A stretch of 26,538 bases of DNA from Bacillota bacterium (GTDB lineage Bacteria; Bacillota; Clostridia; Saccharofermentanales; DTU023): positions 1 to 26,538 of the forward strand of contig JAEWER010000032.1 in NCBI GenBank assembly GCA_023389255.1, in the 5' to 3' direction. Shown here piece by piece: positions 1-7,920 of this stretch. The notes below the pieces were generated by a model that saw only the letters and a list, made by a program, of their open reading frames with translations, was not told the DNA's origin and did not search any database. The translations under genes were made by a program, and so were the position numbers. Numbering within the stretch: position 1 is the stretch's first letter; every line of letters starts with the position of its first letter.

Positions 1-237
1 CACGAGGATGGTGGCACACCTAGCCTGCATCTATTATTACCAAAGCAGGATGCTTACCACTTGGGAGCATTGATCTATTTCTTTGAATTTGCTTGTGGTT
101 TAAGTGGATATTTATTATCCGTTAATCCTTTTGATCAACCTGGTGTGGAAGCATATAAGAAAAACATGTTTGCACTCTTAGGCAAACCTGGCTACGAAGA
201 GCAGCGTGAAGAATTAATGCAAAGATTGGTTGAATAA
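1..237 (+). CDS. pgi: Glucose-6-phosphate isomerase, C-terminal fragment (5' end outside window)
   Basis: The reading frame is open from base 1 to a TAA at 235-237 and gives 78 residues. They match the C-terminal end of glucose-6-phosphate isomerase, the cytoplasmic enzyme interconverting glucose-6-phosphate and fructose-6-phosphate in glycolysis. The recognisable parts are HLGALIYFFEFA, a helix typical of the family, followed by NPFDQPGVEAYKKNMFALLG. The latter is the near-invariant end of bacterial Pgi and carries the conserved active-site lysine after VEAY. The tail, KPGYEEQREELMQRLVE, is ordinary for the Gram-positive form. The gene is cut only by the window edge and nothing suggests it is broken. 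The next gene begins one base after the stop, or overlaps it if a TTG at 230 is used, so the two are probably co-transcribed. Confidence 0.92.
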   Translation, partial: HEDGGTPSLHLLLPKQDAYHLGALIYFFEFACGLSGYLLSVNPFDQPGVEAYKKNMFALLGKPGYEEQREELMQRLVE

Positions 238-238
238 T

Positions 239-2335
239 ATGCCATCGCAGGAAGTATGCAAAATTGAATTACCGCGTTACTTTGCTGATCATATGATCCT
301 GCAGCAGCAATGTCCGAATTTGCTACATGGGAGATTGCGTGGTGCAAGCAGTTTGCAAATTATCCTTGAACGACTACCGGAAGAAGATAAGGCTTCTTCT
401 AGTAGCCGAAGTGGCATTATCTTTAAACAACAGGTCGAAGCACAAGAACGAGGTTTGTTTTTCTGTGAACTGCCACCGTTGACAGCATCATTTGATCGTT
501 ATCGCTTGACCTTGAGTAGCAAAAATTGCCAAGTATACATCAACAATATTTTGATCGGAGAAGTGTGGCTCTGTTTGGGAAGTAGCAATATGGCGATGCC
601 AGCTAACTTAACTGATGTTAAACCGCTGTGTCAACAATTTGCTCGCAATCCGTATGTGCGCCTTTTTAAACAGAATCATAGCGGTCTTTTTAGGGGTGAA
701 AACAGCTATCACTATGCCCCCGTAGCAAGGGTTTCTGCTGGTAGTTGGCTGTCAGCTAAATCACCTTTGCTCCCAGAGTGTAGCGCCATAGGTTTAAGTT
801 TTGCCTATAAATTGCAAGCAACACTTAATTTACCAGTTGCAGTATATGATCTAGCCTGTCTAGATACGAGTATGCACAATTGGCTTAGCACTAAAATTGT
901 GCGCAAGCAAACAAAGTGGGTGGATAAACTCCGGCATGCTGGCATCAATTGTGATAATTTACAACCGTTGTCGAAGGCAACTATCAATGCAGGAAAAGAT
1001 ATTCCCACTATTGAGTTAGAACAAGTAGGCTCGATGTTTAATCATAAGATTGCACCTTATAGCAATCTAAGTGTGCGAGGCATTCTGTGGCAGGCTGGCG
1101 AAAGAGAAGTTGAAGAACCCAGTTTTTATGTAGCACAGCTGAAAGCTCTCAGCTACCAATTTAGCAAACTTCTGCGAGCCCCCAAGCAAAAACCAGCATT
1201 CATCTATAGCCAATTAAGTCCTGCTTGTTTTATTGAGGATAGTACGTTGCTTTCACGCTTTAATGAGGCGTTAGTTAAAGTTAGACGCAGTCTTGCTCTA
1301 CCAGCAGGATTAGTTAGTGTTTATGATCTTCCCGGTGATTATCATCAAGCATCAGCAACTGACAGTAAAGACAATAAAGATGAAATAGCTAAGTTTTGGT
1401 GTGATCCTGCGTATCCGAAAGCCAAGCGTAAAATCGGCGAACGCATGGCGCGTCTAGCTTTGGGGTTATCCTACAATAAAGATGTTCCCAGCTCAGCAGC
1501 AGAATGTGTTTGGGCTGAGACTGTAGGAAATAAAATGATGTTGGAATTTGCTAATGTGGGCAAGAAATTGCAACTAAATTCTACAGAACACGAGCTCAAA
1601 GGATTCTGGTTGCGTGGTAGCAACACAAACTATCTGCCGGCTAAAGCTAAGCTTTTATATGGCTTTAGAGTAATGGTTTGGCATGAAGAGATTAGTGAAC
1701 CAGTCGCTTGTAGTTATGCTTTTAGTGATTTTAACCAGACATGTAATCTATGCGGTGATCAATTACATCCCGTTTTGCCATTTCGTTTAGAAAATAGCTC
1801 GCCTAACTATCAGTTTTTACCTTGGCTCAGTTGTGATCGACTAGAGATTTATGCTGTTGCGGAAGGTAACCCTGGTTTATATCCGCTTTGGCAAACTAGT
1901 TCTGAGCATGCCAGATTCACTCTCAAAAAGCATACGCAATATACCAAAAATCTAGGAAATCATTCGTTATTACTTAGTTATAGTCACGCTGAAGCTCATC
2001 CCTTACAGTTTGGTCCTATACTCAACTACGATTCAGCTCATGGACCTTTAGACTTGCATTCTTGGCAGAGTTTGGAGATACACCTTTTTAACAGTGAACA
2101 CAGGCGTAAAGCTCTACGATTAATAATCAAAACACATGAAACTGAATATAGCTCTGAACTCGTGACAATTGAAGATAAATTAGATTGGCAGCGTTTGGAG
2201 TTTAGTCTGCAGGAAGCTGGCAAAGAGATAGATTTAAGTGCCATAACGGACTTGCAATTTGAATTAGTAGATGGGTACGGGCAAGGTAATCTATATATTG
2301 ATAGAATTAATCTTTACGACATCATAAGCGAGTAA
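239..2335 (+). CDS. Sialate O-acetylesterase-like (SASA/SGNH-type) protein with degenerate active site and C-terminal carbohydrate-binding-like domain
   Basis: About 698 residues. The fold of the sialate/9-O-acetylesterase family is visible from end to end: LPRYFADHMILQ near the N-terminus, GEVWLCLGSSNM (about 107-118, family GEVWLCSGQSNM), SVRGILWQAGERE (about 278-290, family IRGVIWYQGESN), KIGERMARLAL after the position of the catalytic His, and NLCGDQLHPVLPFRLEN, the usual end of the family. The nucleophile Ser of GSSNM is kept. GESN has become GERE, and the catalytic D-x-H-P-K-N-K box reads DPAYPKAK, so the His appears to be Tyr. An extra C-terminal segment (about 545-698) resembles a galactose-binding jelly roll (LYIDRINLY near the end). 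There is no signal peptide, so it is probably cytoplasmic. ATG 239 is preferred; in-frame TTG 230 overlaps pgi, and neither has a good ribosome binding site. Family membership is fairly sure; loss of esterase activity is inferred. Confidence 0.75.
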   Translation: MPSQEVCKIELPRYFADHMILQQQCPNLLHGRLRGASSLQIILERLPEEDKASSSSRSGIIFKQQVEAQERGLFFCELPPLTASFDRYRLTLSSKNCQVYINNILIGEVWLCLGSSNMAMPANLTDVKPLCQQFARNPYVRLFKQNHSGLFRGENSYHYAPVARVSAGSWLSAKSPLLPECSAIGLSFAYKLQATLNLPVAVYDLACLDTSMHNWLSTKIVRKQTKWVDKLRHAGINCDNLQPLSKATINAGKDIPTIELEQVGSMFNHKIAPYSNLSVRGILWQAGEREVEEPSFYVAQLKALSYQFSKLLRAPKQKPAFIYSQLSPACFIEDSTLLSRFNEALVKVRRSLALPAGLVSVYDLPGDYHQASATDSKDNKDEIAKFWCDPAYPKAKRKIGERMARLALGLSYNKDVPSSAAECVWAETVGNKMMLEFANVGKKLQLNSTEHELKGFWLRGSNTNYLPAKAKLLYGFRVMVWHEEISEPVACSYAFSDFNQTCNLCGDQLHPVLPFRLENSSPNYQFLPWLSCDRLEIYAVAEGNPGLYPLWQTSSEHARFTLKKHTQYTKNLGNHSLLLSYSHAEAHPLQFGPILNYDSAHGPLDLHSWQSLEIHLFNSEHRRKALRLIIKTHETEYSSELVTIEDKLDWQRLEFSLQEAGKEIDLSAITDLQFELVDGYGQGNLYIDRINLYDIISE

Positions 2336-2341
2336 ATGTTT

Positions 2342-2347
2342 GAGGAG
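2342..2347 (+). promoter_or_regulatory. Ribosome binding site deciding the valS start
   Basis: GAGGAG lies 7 bases before ATG 2355. The frame is also open from TTG 2340, but that codon precedes this site, so ATG 2355 is taken as the start. Confidence 0.8.
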
Positions 2348-2354
2348 TGTTGAA

Positions 2355-5024
2355 ATGAAGTACATCGATAAGATGGCAAAAAACTTTGAACCACAGCAAT
2401 GTGAGCAAAAAATTTATCAACGTTGGTTAGATGAAAAATGTTTTGCTGCCGAGGTTAAACCAGGCAAGAAACGTTTTTCTATCGTTATGCCACCGCCTAA
2501 TATTACGGGGCACCTGCATATAGGACATGCGCTCGATCTGACCTTACCAGACATAACTGTTAGATATAAACGCAAACAAGGTTTTGAAACTTTATGGTTA
2601 CCAGGTACTGATCACGCCTCAATTGCCACTGAATCCAAAATAGTAGAGGCGATGAAAAAAGAAGGCTTGAGCAAAGCTGATCTAGGTCGCGAGGGATTCT
2701 TAGAGCGTGCCTGGGCGTGGAAAAAGCAATATGGTGATACCATCAATCGCCAGATTACTCGCTTAGGGGCCTCCTGCGATTGGAGCAGAGCTAGATTCAC
2801 TATGGATCCCGGCTTAAGTCATGCTGTATTAAAAGTGTTTGTAGATCTCTACAACAAAGGCTTGATCTATCGCGGTGAACGCATTATCAACTGGTGTCCA
2901 TATTGCAAAACTTCTATCTCGGATATTGAAGTTGTCTACGAAGAGCAACAAGGTAACTTCTGGCATTTGCGCTATCCGCTGGTAGACGGTAGTGGCGAAT
3001 TACAATTAGCTACTACTAGACCTGAAACACTGCTAGGCGACACGGCGGTGGCTGTACACCCTGAGGATGAACGCTATCAGCATCTAATCGGCAAAGAGGT
3101 AATACTTCCATTAGTTGGTAGAAACATTCCTATTGTTGCAGATGAATATGTCGAAAAGGACTTTGGTACCGGTGTGGTTAAAATTACACCAGCACACGAT
3201 CCTAATGATTTTGAAGTAGGGTTACGTCACAACTTAGAAGTAATCAATGTGATGAATGATGATGCCACCATCAACCAAAACGGTGGCAAGTACGCTGGTC
3301 TCAGCAGAGAAGAAGCACGCAAACAGATCGTTGCCGATCTAGAAAAAGAAGGCTATTTACTCAAGGTTGAACCACTAACGCATAATGTGGGTCATTGTCA
3401 GCGCTGTCATACCACTGTTGAACCTAGAGTTTCTAAGCAATGGTTTGTCAAAATGGAAGAGCTGGCTAAACCTGCTCTGGAGGCAGCTTACAGTGGCGAT
3501 ATTCGTTTTGTGCCAGAGCGCTTCAGTAAACTTTATTATCACTGGATGGAGAATATTCGTGACTGGTGTATTAGCAGACAGCTTTGGTGGGGACATCGTA
3601 TTCCGGCTTGGTATTGTGCACAATGTGGCCAAATCACAGTCAGCGTAGAAAAACCATGTTGTTGTGAGCATTGTCAATCCGTTGATATAACACAAGATGA
3701 AGATACTTTAGATACTTGGTTTTCATCTGCTCTATGGCCGTTTGCAACTTTGGGATGGCCGGACAAAACTCCAGAATTGGAGTATTTCTATCCCACCAAT
3801 TTATTGGTCACAGGTTATGATATTTTAACTTTCTGGGTTTCACGTATGATTTTCTCTGCCCTAGAGCATACCGAGCAAAAGCCATTCGACGATGTGCTCT
3901 TACACGGTTTAATACGTGATAGTCAGGGTAGAAAAATTTCTAAATCTTTGGGTAATGGAATTGATCCTTTAGAAATCATCGACCAATTCGGCGCAGATGC
4001 ACTACGCTATGCCTTGATTACAGGTATTTCTCCAGGTAATGATCTACGTTTCCATGATGCTAAAGTGGAGGCTGGCAGAAACTTTATCAACAAAGTGTGG
4101 AATGCAACTCGTTTTGTGTTGATGAATATCGAAGATGAAGTAGATCCAACTGAACTCTGTTTAACAGATGATCAGCTCCCAACTTTGGTCGTTGAAGATC
4201 ATTGGATTTTGCATCTTTTACAAGAGTTAATCGATGAAGTATCACGTAATATTGATAGCTATGAGTACGGTATTGGCCTAAGTAAAATCTACAATTTCTT
4301 GTGGGACAATTTCTGCGATTGGTATATCGAACTCGTTAAACCACGTTTACGCAGTGATGAGTTAACTGATCGTCGTAAAGCACAGCGTGTCTTGCTTCAT
4401 GTCTTGAAGCAATCCTTAAATCTATTACATCCTTTCATGCCTTTCTTTACCGAAGAGATTAATAGCCATTTGCCTGCGGTTGATAAAGAAATGTTAGTCG
4501 TGAGTGAGTGGCCTGAAAGCAAGGAAAGTTATCGCTTTGTCAAAGATCAGCAAGCGATGGATGAATTGATGGAAGCCGTGCGCAATATTCGTAATCTGCG
4601 CAATGAGATGAATGTACCTTTAGGTAAAACTGTTCCACTATATGTTTTAAGTAAAGATCACGAATTGGCTGACTTTATTAAGGATCAAAGTCCCAAGTTG
4701 CTCAATTTAGCGAAAATAAGTGAAGTACATGTACTTAGCTCAGATACTGATATTCCAGCTAATGCTGTGAGTATTCCCTTGACCAATTTAAGTCTGTACT
4801 TACCACTTACAGAACTAGTTGATGTAGAACAAGAAAAACAGCGTTTGGGTAAAGAAATTGCTGGTTTACAACAACAAATAAAAGCTGTAGAAAGCAAGCT
4901 GGCAAATGAAAACTTTATAAGCAAAGCCCCTGAGGCAGTTGTGAATAAAGAAAAAGCTAAATTGCAAGAATACAGCGACAAATTACAACAAGCTGAACAA
5001 GCATTAGCTCAATTGCCAAACTAA
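2355..5024 (+). CDS. valS: Valyl-tRNA synthetase
   Basis: 889 residues, normal for a bacterial ValS. This class I synthetase charges tRNA-Val in the cytoplasm. Visible landmarks: PPPNITGHLHIGHA with the HIGH signature at about 55-58; WLPGTDHASIATE (commonly GTDHAGIATQ); the CP1 editing domain beginning near TTRPETLLGDTAVAVHPED (about 219), which clears mischarged Thr; Cys pairs in WCPYC and WYCAQC; DEDTLDTWFSSALWPF; and the KMSKS loop as KISKS at 527-531. A C-terminal coiled coil (about 825-885, rich in Lys, Glu and Gln) is the usual tRNA-binding arm. The start rests on GAGGAG. The gene follows the SIAE-like gene by 19 bases and ends one base before ligA. No T-box leader can fit in front of it, unlike many Bacillota valS genes. 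Identity is certain. Confidence 0.98.
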   Translation: MKYIDKMAKNFEPQQCEQKIYQRWLDEKCFAAEVKPGKKRFSIVMPPPNITGHLHIGHALDLTLPDITVRYKRKQGFETLWLPGTDHASIATESKIVEAMKKEGLSKADLGREGFLERAWAWKKQYGDTINRQITRLGASCDWSRARFTMDPGLSHAVLKVFVDLYNKGLIYRGERIINWCPYCKTSISDIEVVYEEQQGNFWHLRYPLVDGSGELQLATTRPETLLGDTAVAVHPEDERYQHLIGKEVILPLVGRNIPIVADEYVEKDFGTGVVKITPAHDPNDFEVGLRHNLEVINVMNDDATINQNGGKYAGLSREEARKQIVADLEKEGYLLKVEPLTHNVGHCQRCHTTVEPRVSKQWFVKMEELAKPALEAAYSGDIRFVPERFSKLYYHWMENIRDWCISRQLWWGHRIPAWYCAQCGQITVSVEKPCCCEHCQSVDITQDEDTLDTWFSSALWPFATLGWPDKTPELEYFYPTNLLVTGYDILTFWVSRMIFSALEHTEQKPFDDVLLHGLIRDSQGRKISKSLGNGIDPLEIIDQFGADALRYALITGISPGNDLRFHDAKVEAGRNFINKVWNATRFVLMNIEDEVDPTELCLTDDQLPTLVVEDHWILHLLQELIDEVSRNIDSYEYGIGLSKIYNFLWDNFCDWYIELVKPRLRSDELTDRRKAQRVLLHVLKQSLNLLHPFMPFFTEEINSHLPAVDKEMLVVSEWPESKESYRFVKDQQAMDELMEAVRNIRNLRNEMNVPLGKTVPLYVLSKDHELADFIKDQSPKLLNLAKISEVHVLSSDTDIPANAVSIPLTNLSLYLPLTELVDVEQEKQRLGKEIAGLQQQIKAVESKLANENFISKAPEAVVNKEKAKLQEYSDKLQQAEQALAQLPN

Positions 5025-5025
5025 G

Positions 5026-7026
5026 ATGGACCACGAATTACTAAAAGCAAAGCAAGAGATCGACCGTTTGGTTGATCTCTTGCAACATTTAGCACATGCT
5101 TACTACGTTGATGATCAGCCTCAAGTCACTGATTTTGAATATGATCAGCTTCAGAATCAGTTAAAAAAGTTAGAGGCAACTTATCCCGCATTAGTGCGCG
5201 CTGACTCTCCCACCCAACAAGTTGGTGGAGCAGTGGCTAGTGGTCAAAAATCGTTTAGGCACTCTGTTCCTCTATTGAGTTTGAACGATGTCTTCACCAA
5301 AGAAGAAGTGCTTAATTTTGTTCAGAACATTAAGCAACAAGCAACAACTAATTTTGTAGTAGAACAAAAAATAGACGGTCTTTCATTGGCAGTAGAATAC
5401 CGTTCGGGCAAGCTATTTCGTGCTCTAACTAGAGGTAATGGTCAAATTGGTGAAGATGTGACAAACAATGCGCGTAATATCATTGATTTACCGCAAACAT
5501 TGACTAAACCGGTATCTCTGATTGTGCGTGGCGAGGTATATATGCCAAATACCTCATTTACAGAACTCAATAAGCGTCAAGCAGAGCTGGGTAAACCTTT
5601 ATTTGCTAATCCCCGTAATGCTGCAGCTGGTACCTTGCGTAGCTTAGATAGCAATTTAGTAAAAGAACGTAATCTGCATTTGTTTGTCTTTAATTTGCAG
5701 AGCACAACTTCATTTGCAACCCATGCTCAGACACTGATCGATTTGCAAGAATTAGGCTTTTCCGTGAGCCCTGATTTCAAATTATGTGAAGATGAACAAG
5801 AGGTTTGGCAAGCTATTACGGAAATCGGGGCTAAGCGTGAACAACTTGCTTATGGTATAGATGGAGCCGTAGTAAAAGTTAACTATTTGGCGGTACGAAC
5901 TAGCCTCGGGCAAACCGCTAAATTCCCCAAGTGGGCTGTTGCCTACAAATATCCTGCAGAAGAAAAAGCAACCAAATTATTAGAAATCCAAGCCAATGTT
6001 GGACGCACAGGAAGAATTACACCGCTAGCGATTTTAGATCCTGTACAACTTGCAGGGACTACCGTGAGCAGAGCGACTCTGCATAATCAAAAAATGATTG
6101 ATTCCCTAGACGTAAGAGTTGGTGATACTGTTTACGTCTATAAATCGGGAGATATAATTCCAGCCATCTTAGGCGTAGACAAAAGTAAGAGAACTGGTGT
6201 TGAACAACCTTATCACTTACCTGATGCTTGTCCCGTTTGTGGTAGTGAAACTGCTTATGTAGATGCAGGTGCAGATCTGTTTTGTTTGAATAGCAATTGT
6301 CCTGCTAAACTCAGACGAAGTTTAGAATATTTTGTTTCTAAACAAGCTCTTGATATCCAGGGATTAGGTGAGAAAAACATTAGCAAGTTAATTGAAGCAG
6401 GTTTTTTAAGCAACCTTGCTGATATTTATCGTTTACCCAATAAAAGAGAAGAGTTGCTAGCGTCTGGGTTAATCGGCAGAGAAAAGTCGGTGGATAAATT
6501 ACTAGCTCAGATTGAACAGAAGAAAAAGGCTGATGGCAAATTATTATTAACTGCTTTAGGCATTGCCGGTGTTGGTAGAACTGTAGCAGAACTGCTTTTG
6601 ACAGAAGTTAAGGATATCTCTGAGCTAGAAACAGCTCATCTTGAGCAATTAACAGCCATTTCTGGCATTGGTAGTGTTTTAGCACAAAATATTCTTGATT
6701 ATTTTCATAATCCCAATAATCAAAAACTACTCACAGAACTCAAAGAGTTAGGGGTTAACTTTACTGCTGAAGTTATAAATACAACTGAAAATGTGGCAAT
6801 TGCTGGAAAAAGTTTTGTGCTTACAGGAACACTGCCTAACTATAGTCGCACAGAAATGGCTGAGCTTATCAAAAAGTCTGGCGGTAAAGTGCAAAGTAGT
6901 GTTTCCAGTAAAACTGATTATCTCTTAGCAGGGGTGGAAGCTGGCTCAAAACTAACCAAAGCACAAAATTTGGGTATAAAAATAATAGACGAAGCGACAA
7001 TATTGCAGATGTTAGGAGAAAGCTAA
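5026..7026 (+). CDS. ligA: NAD-dependent DNA ligase
   Basis: 666 residues, the standard size. It seals nicks in duplex DNA during replication and repair using NAD+. Domain order: Ia (about 1-70, including HAYYVDDQPQVTDFEYDQL), which contacts NAD; the nucleotidyltransferase core with the AMP-accepting lysine K115 in EQKIDG; the OB domain; a four-cysteine zinc finger with C402, C405, C420 and C425; helix-hairpin-helix repeats (about 440-580, containing GIAGVGRTVAELL and AISGIGSVLAQNI); and a C-terminal BRCT domain (about 592-666, with FVLTGTLPNYSR). All key residues are present, so it should be active. The ATG is one base after the valS stop, implying translational coupling. The usual partner pcrA is not beside it. 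The TAA stop overlaps the next ATG by one base. Confidence 0.98.
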   Translation: MDHELLKAKQEIDRLVDLLQHLAHAYYVDDQPQVTDFEYDQLQNQLKKLEATYPALVRADSPTQQVGGAVASGQKSFRHSVPLLSLNDVFTKEEVLNFVQNIKQQATTNFVVEQKIDGLSLAVEYRSGKLFRALTRGNGQIGEDVTNNARNIIDLPQTLTKPVSLIVRGEVYMPNTSFTELNKRQAELGKPLFANPRNAAAGTLRSLDSNLVKERNLHLFVFNLQSTTSFATHAQTLIDLQELGFSVSPDFKLCEDEQEVWQAITEIGAKREQLAYGIDGAVVKVNYLAVRTSLGQTAKFPKWAVAYKYPAEEKATKLLEIQANVGRTGRITPLAILDPVQLAGTTVSRATLHNQKMIDSLDVRVGDTVYVYKSGDIIPAILGVDKSKRTGVEQPYHLPDACPVCGSETAYVDAGADLFCLNSNCPAKLRRSLEYFVSKQALDIQGLGEKNISKLIEAGFLSNLADIYRLPNKREELLASGLIGREKSVDKLLAQIEQKKKADGKLLLTALGIAGVGRTVAELLLTEVKDISELETAHLEQLTAISGIGSVLAQNILDYFHNPNNQKLLTELKELGVNFTAEVINTTENVAIAGKSFVLTGTLPNYSRTEMAELIKKSGGKVQSSVSSKTDYLLAGVEAGSKLTKAQNLGIKIIDEATILQMLGES

Positions 7027-7436
7027 TGCCTTGGTTTTTCATAATAAGTTTGCTACTTAGCATAGCTTTAGTTGTAGCTTTGCTTATAGGTATTTTCTGG
7101 AGCTTGCAATACAATAGATGCCAACGTAATAAACATGCGTGGAGTTACTTGCTGTCATTAGTTTATGTTGGATTAATGATAATTGTTGTGGTTATAGATA
7201 CCCAACCTAAATTAGTTGATGCAGTATATGTTCTTAGCCATAATCCTGCCGTAAGCGAATTTAAAGCGAATAATATAGCGATTAAGGGACATGCTCTAAT
7301 TTACAATAACGAATGCTATATTTTGTCTCCTACAGCTGAATTGCCCAAGTTAGAAGGTGGTGACTTGCGTGTTACTTATGCGCCATATTCACGTATTATT
7401 TTGAGTATTGAGCCAATAACTACCAACAAAAAATAG
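7026..7436 (+). CDS. Unknown small membrane protein, two transmembrane helices, coupled to ligA
   Basis: 136 residues, not recognised. Two hydrophobic helices lie at about 4-26 (WFFIISLLLSIALVVALLIG) and 38-57 (containing VYVGLMIIVVVI), joined by a short basic loop (RCQRNKH). By the positive-inside rule this suggests both ends face outward. The remaining about 75 residues form a soluble tail with alternating hydrophobic residues (NNIAIKGHALIYNNECYIL), suggesting a small beta domain. Its ATG overlaps the ligA stop as TAATG, so it is probably translated by reinitiation from ligA. It is the last gene before a hairpin terminator at 7478-7503. The coupling is seen directly; a link to ligation is not implied, since such tail genes are often unrelated in function. 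Confidence 0.75.
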   Translation: MPWFFIISLLLSIALVVALLIGIFWSLQYNRCQRNKHAWSYLLSLVYVGLMIIVVVIDTQPKLVDAVYVLSHNPAVSEFKANNIAIKGHALIYNNECYILSPTAELPKLEGGDLRVTYAPYSRIILSIEPITTNKK

Positions 7437-7477
7437 TGTTATGAGAGTACTGTTCGTGTATAAAATCTGTAAAAGAA

Positions 7478-7503
7478 AGAGCCTTTGCTAAAGCAAAGGC
7501 TCT
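7478..7503. terminator. Intrinsic terminator between convergent ends, usable on both strands
   Basis: AGAGCCTTTGCT at 7478-7489 pairs perfectly with AGCAAAGGCTCT at 7492-7503. On the plus strand ACTCTTTT follows. On the minus strand TTCTTTT follows immediately, which is the better U-tract. It should end hup transcripts from the right and the ligA operon from the left. Confidence 0.85.
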
Positions 7504-7528
7504 ACTCTTTTGATTTCAGTCAGTTAAA

Positions 7529-7804
7529 TTACTTGTTAACCTTGTCTTTTAAAGCCTTACCAGCTTTGAAAGCAGGAACAGTAGCGGCTGGAATCTCGAT
7601 AACTTCGTTGGTCTTAGGGATACGACCAGTACGAGCAGCACGCTCACGGGTCTCAAAAGTACCAAAACCCATTAAAACAACTTTGTCGCCTTTACTTAAA
7701 GCATCTGTAATTGCATCTAAAGTAGCGTTTAAAACAGCCTCGCAGTCCTTCTTGCTGAGGAGTGTTTGTTCGGCGATTGCTGAAACTAATTCTGTCTTGT
7801 TCAT
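7529..7804 (-). CDS. hup: DNA-binding protein HU
   Basis: 91 residues, the exact size of the HU family. HU is a small basic nucleoid protein that binds and bends DNA as a dimer. The N-terminus MNKTELVSAIAEQTLLSKKD is the typical dimerisation helix start. GFGTFETRERAARTGRIP is the family signature leading into the beta arm, and the PAATVPAFKAGKALKD ending is standard. The start is backed by AAGGAGG at 7811-7817. The gene stands alone in its operon, with a near-consensus promoter upstream and a terminator just beyond its stop, which fits the high expression expected for HU. It is divergent from the yfhO-like gene and convergent with the ligA operon. Confidence 0.97.
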   Translation of the reverse strand: MNKTELVSAIAEQTLLSKKDCEAVLNATLDAITDALSKGDKVVLMGFGTFETRERAARTGRIPKTNEVIEIPAATVPAFKAGKALKDKVNK

Positions 7805-7834
7805 AAACAGCCTCCTTGGTTATGTTCGGTTGGT

Positions 7835-7863
7835 ATTATGCTGGGGTAAATTTGTATTGTCAA
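7835..7863 (-). promoter_or_regulatory. Sigma-70/SigA-type promoter of hup
   Basis: Read on the minus strand: TTGACA (7858-7863), a 17-base spacer, then CATAAT (7835-7840). The -35 is perfect and the -10 matches five of six bases. The ribosome binding site and ATG follow about 20 to 30 bases downstream of the -10. Confidence 0.85.
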
Positions 7864-7886
7864 CACTTAAAAATGTACACTATTAA
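7857..7886 (+). promoter_or_regulatory. Possible promoter of the yfhO-like gene, overlapping the hup -35
   Basis: TTGTCA at 7857-7862, an 18-base spacer, and TATTAA at 7881-7886 form a weaker candidate pointing right. It lies about 35 bases before the ATG at 7921. Its -35 covers the same bases as the hup -35 on the other strand. Confidence 0.4.
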
Positions 7887-7892
7887 AGTGTT
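7862..7892. repeat. Inverted repeat in the hup/yfhO divergent promoter region
   Basis: AACACTT at 7862-7868 is the exact reverse complement of AAGTGTT at 7886-7892. The spacer is 17 bases and contains the palindrome TGTACA (7874-7879). The dyad overlaps the end of the hup -35 and the likely yfhO -10, so it could be an operator. The binding protein is unknown. Confidence 0.5.
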
Positions 7893-7920
7893 TTAAAGAT
7901 TTTACGTCAACGGAGGCTAC

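Noticed and set aside
2336..2354. T-box or other riboswitch before valS
   Set aside because: The gap is only 19 bases and contains just the ribosome binding site.
3375..3695. Open frames on both strands inside valS
   Set aside because: They are shadows of a highly conserved synthetase and have no ribosome binding site or family resemblance.
7485..7886. 133-codon plus-strand frame opposite hup
   Set aside because: It is the antisense of HU, which is unmistakable, and runs through the terminator and the hup promoter.
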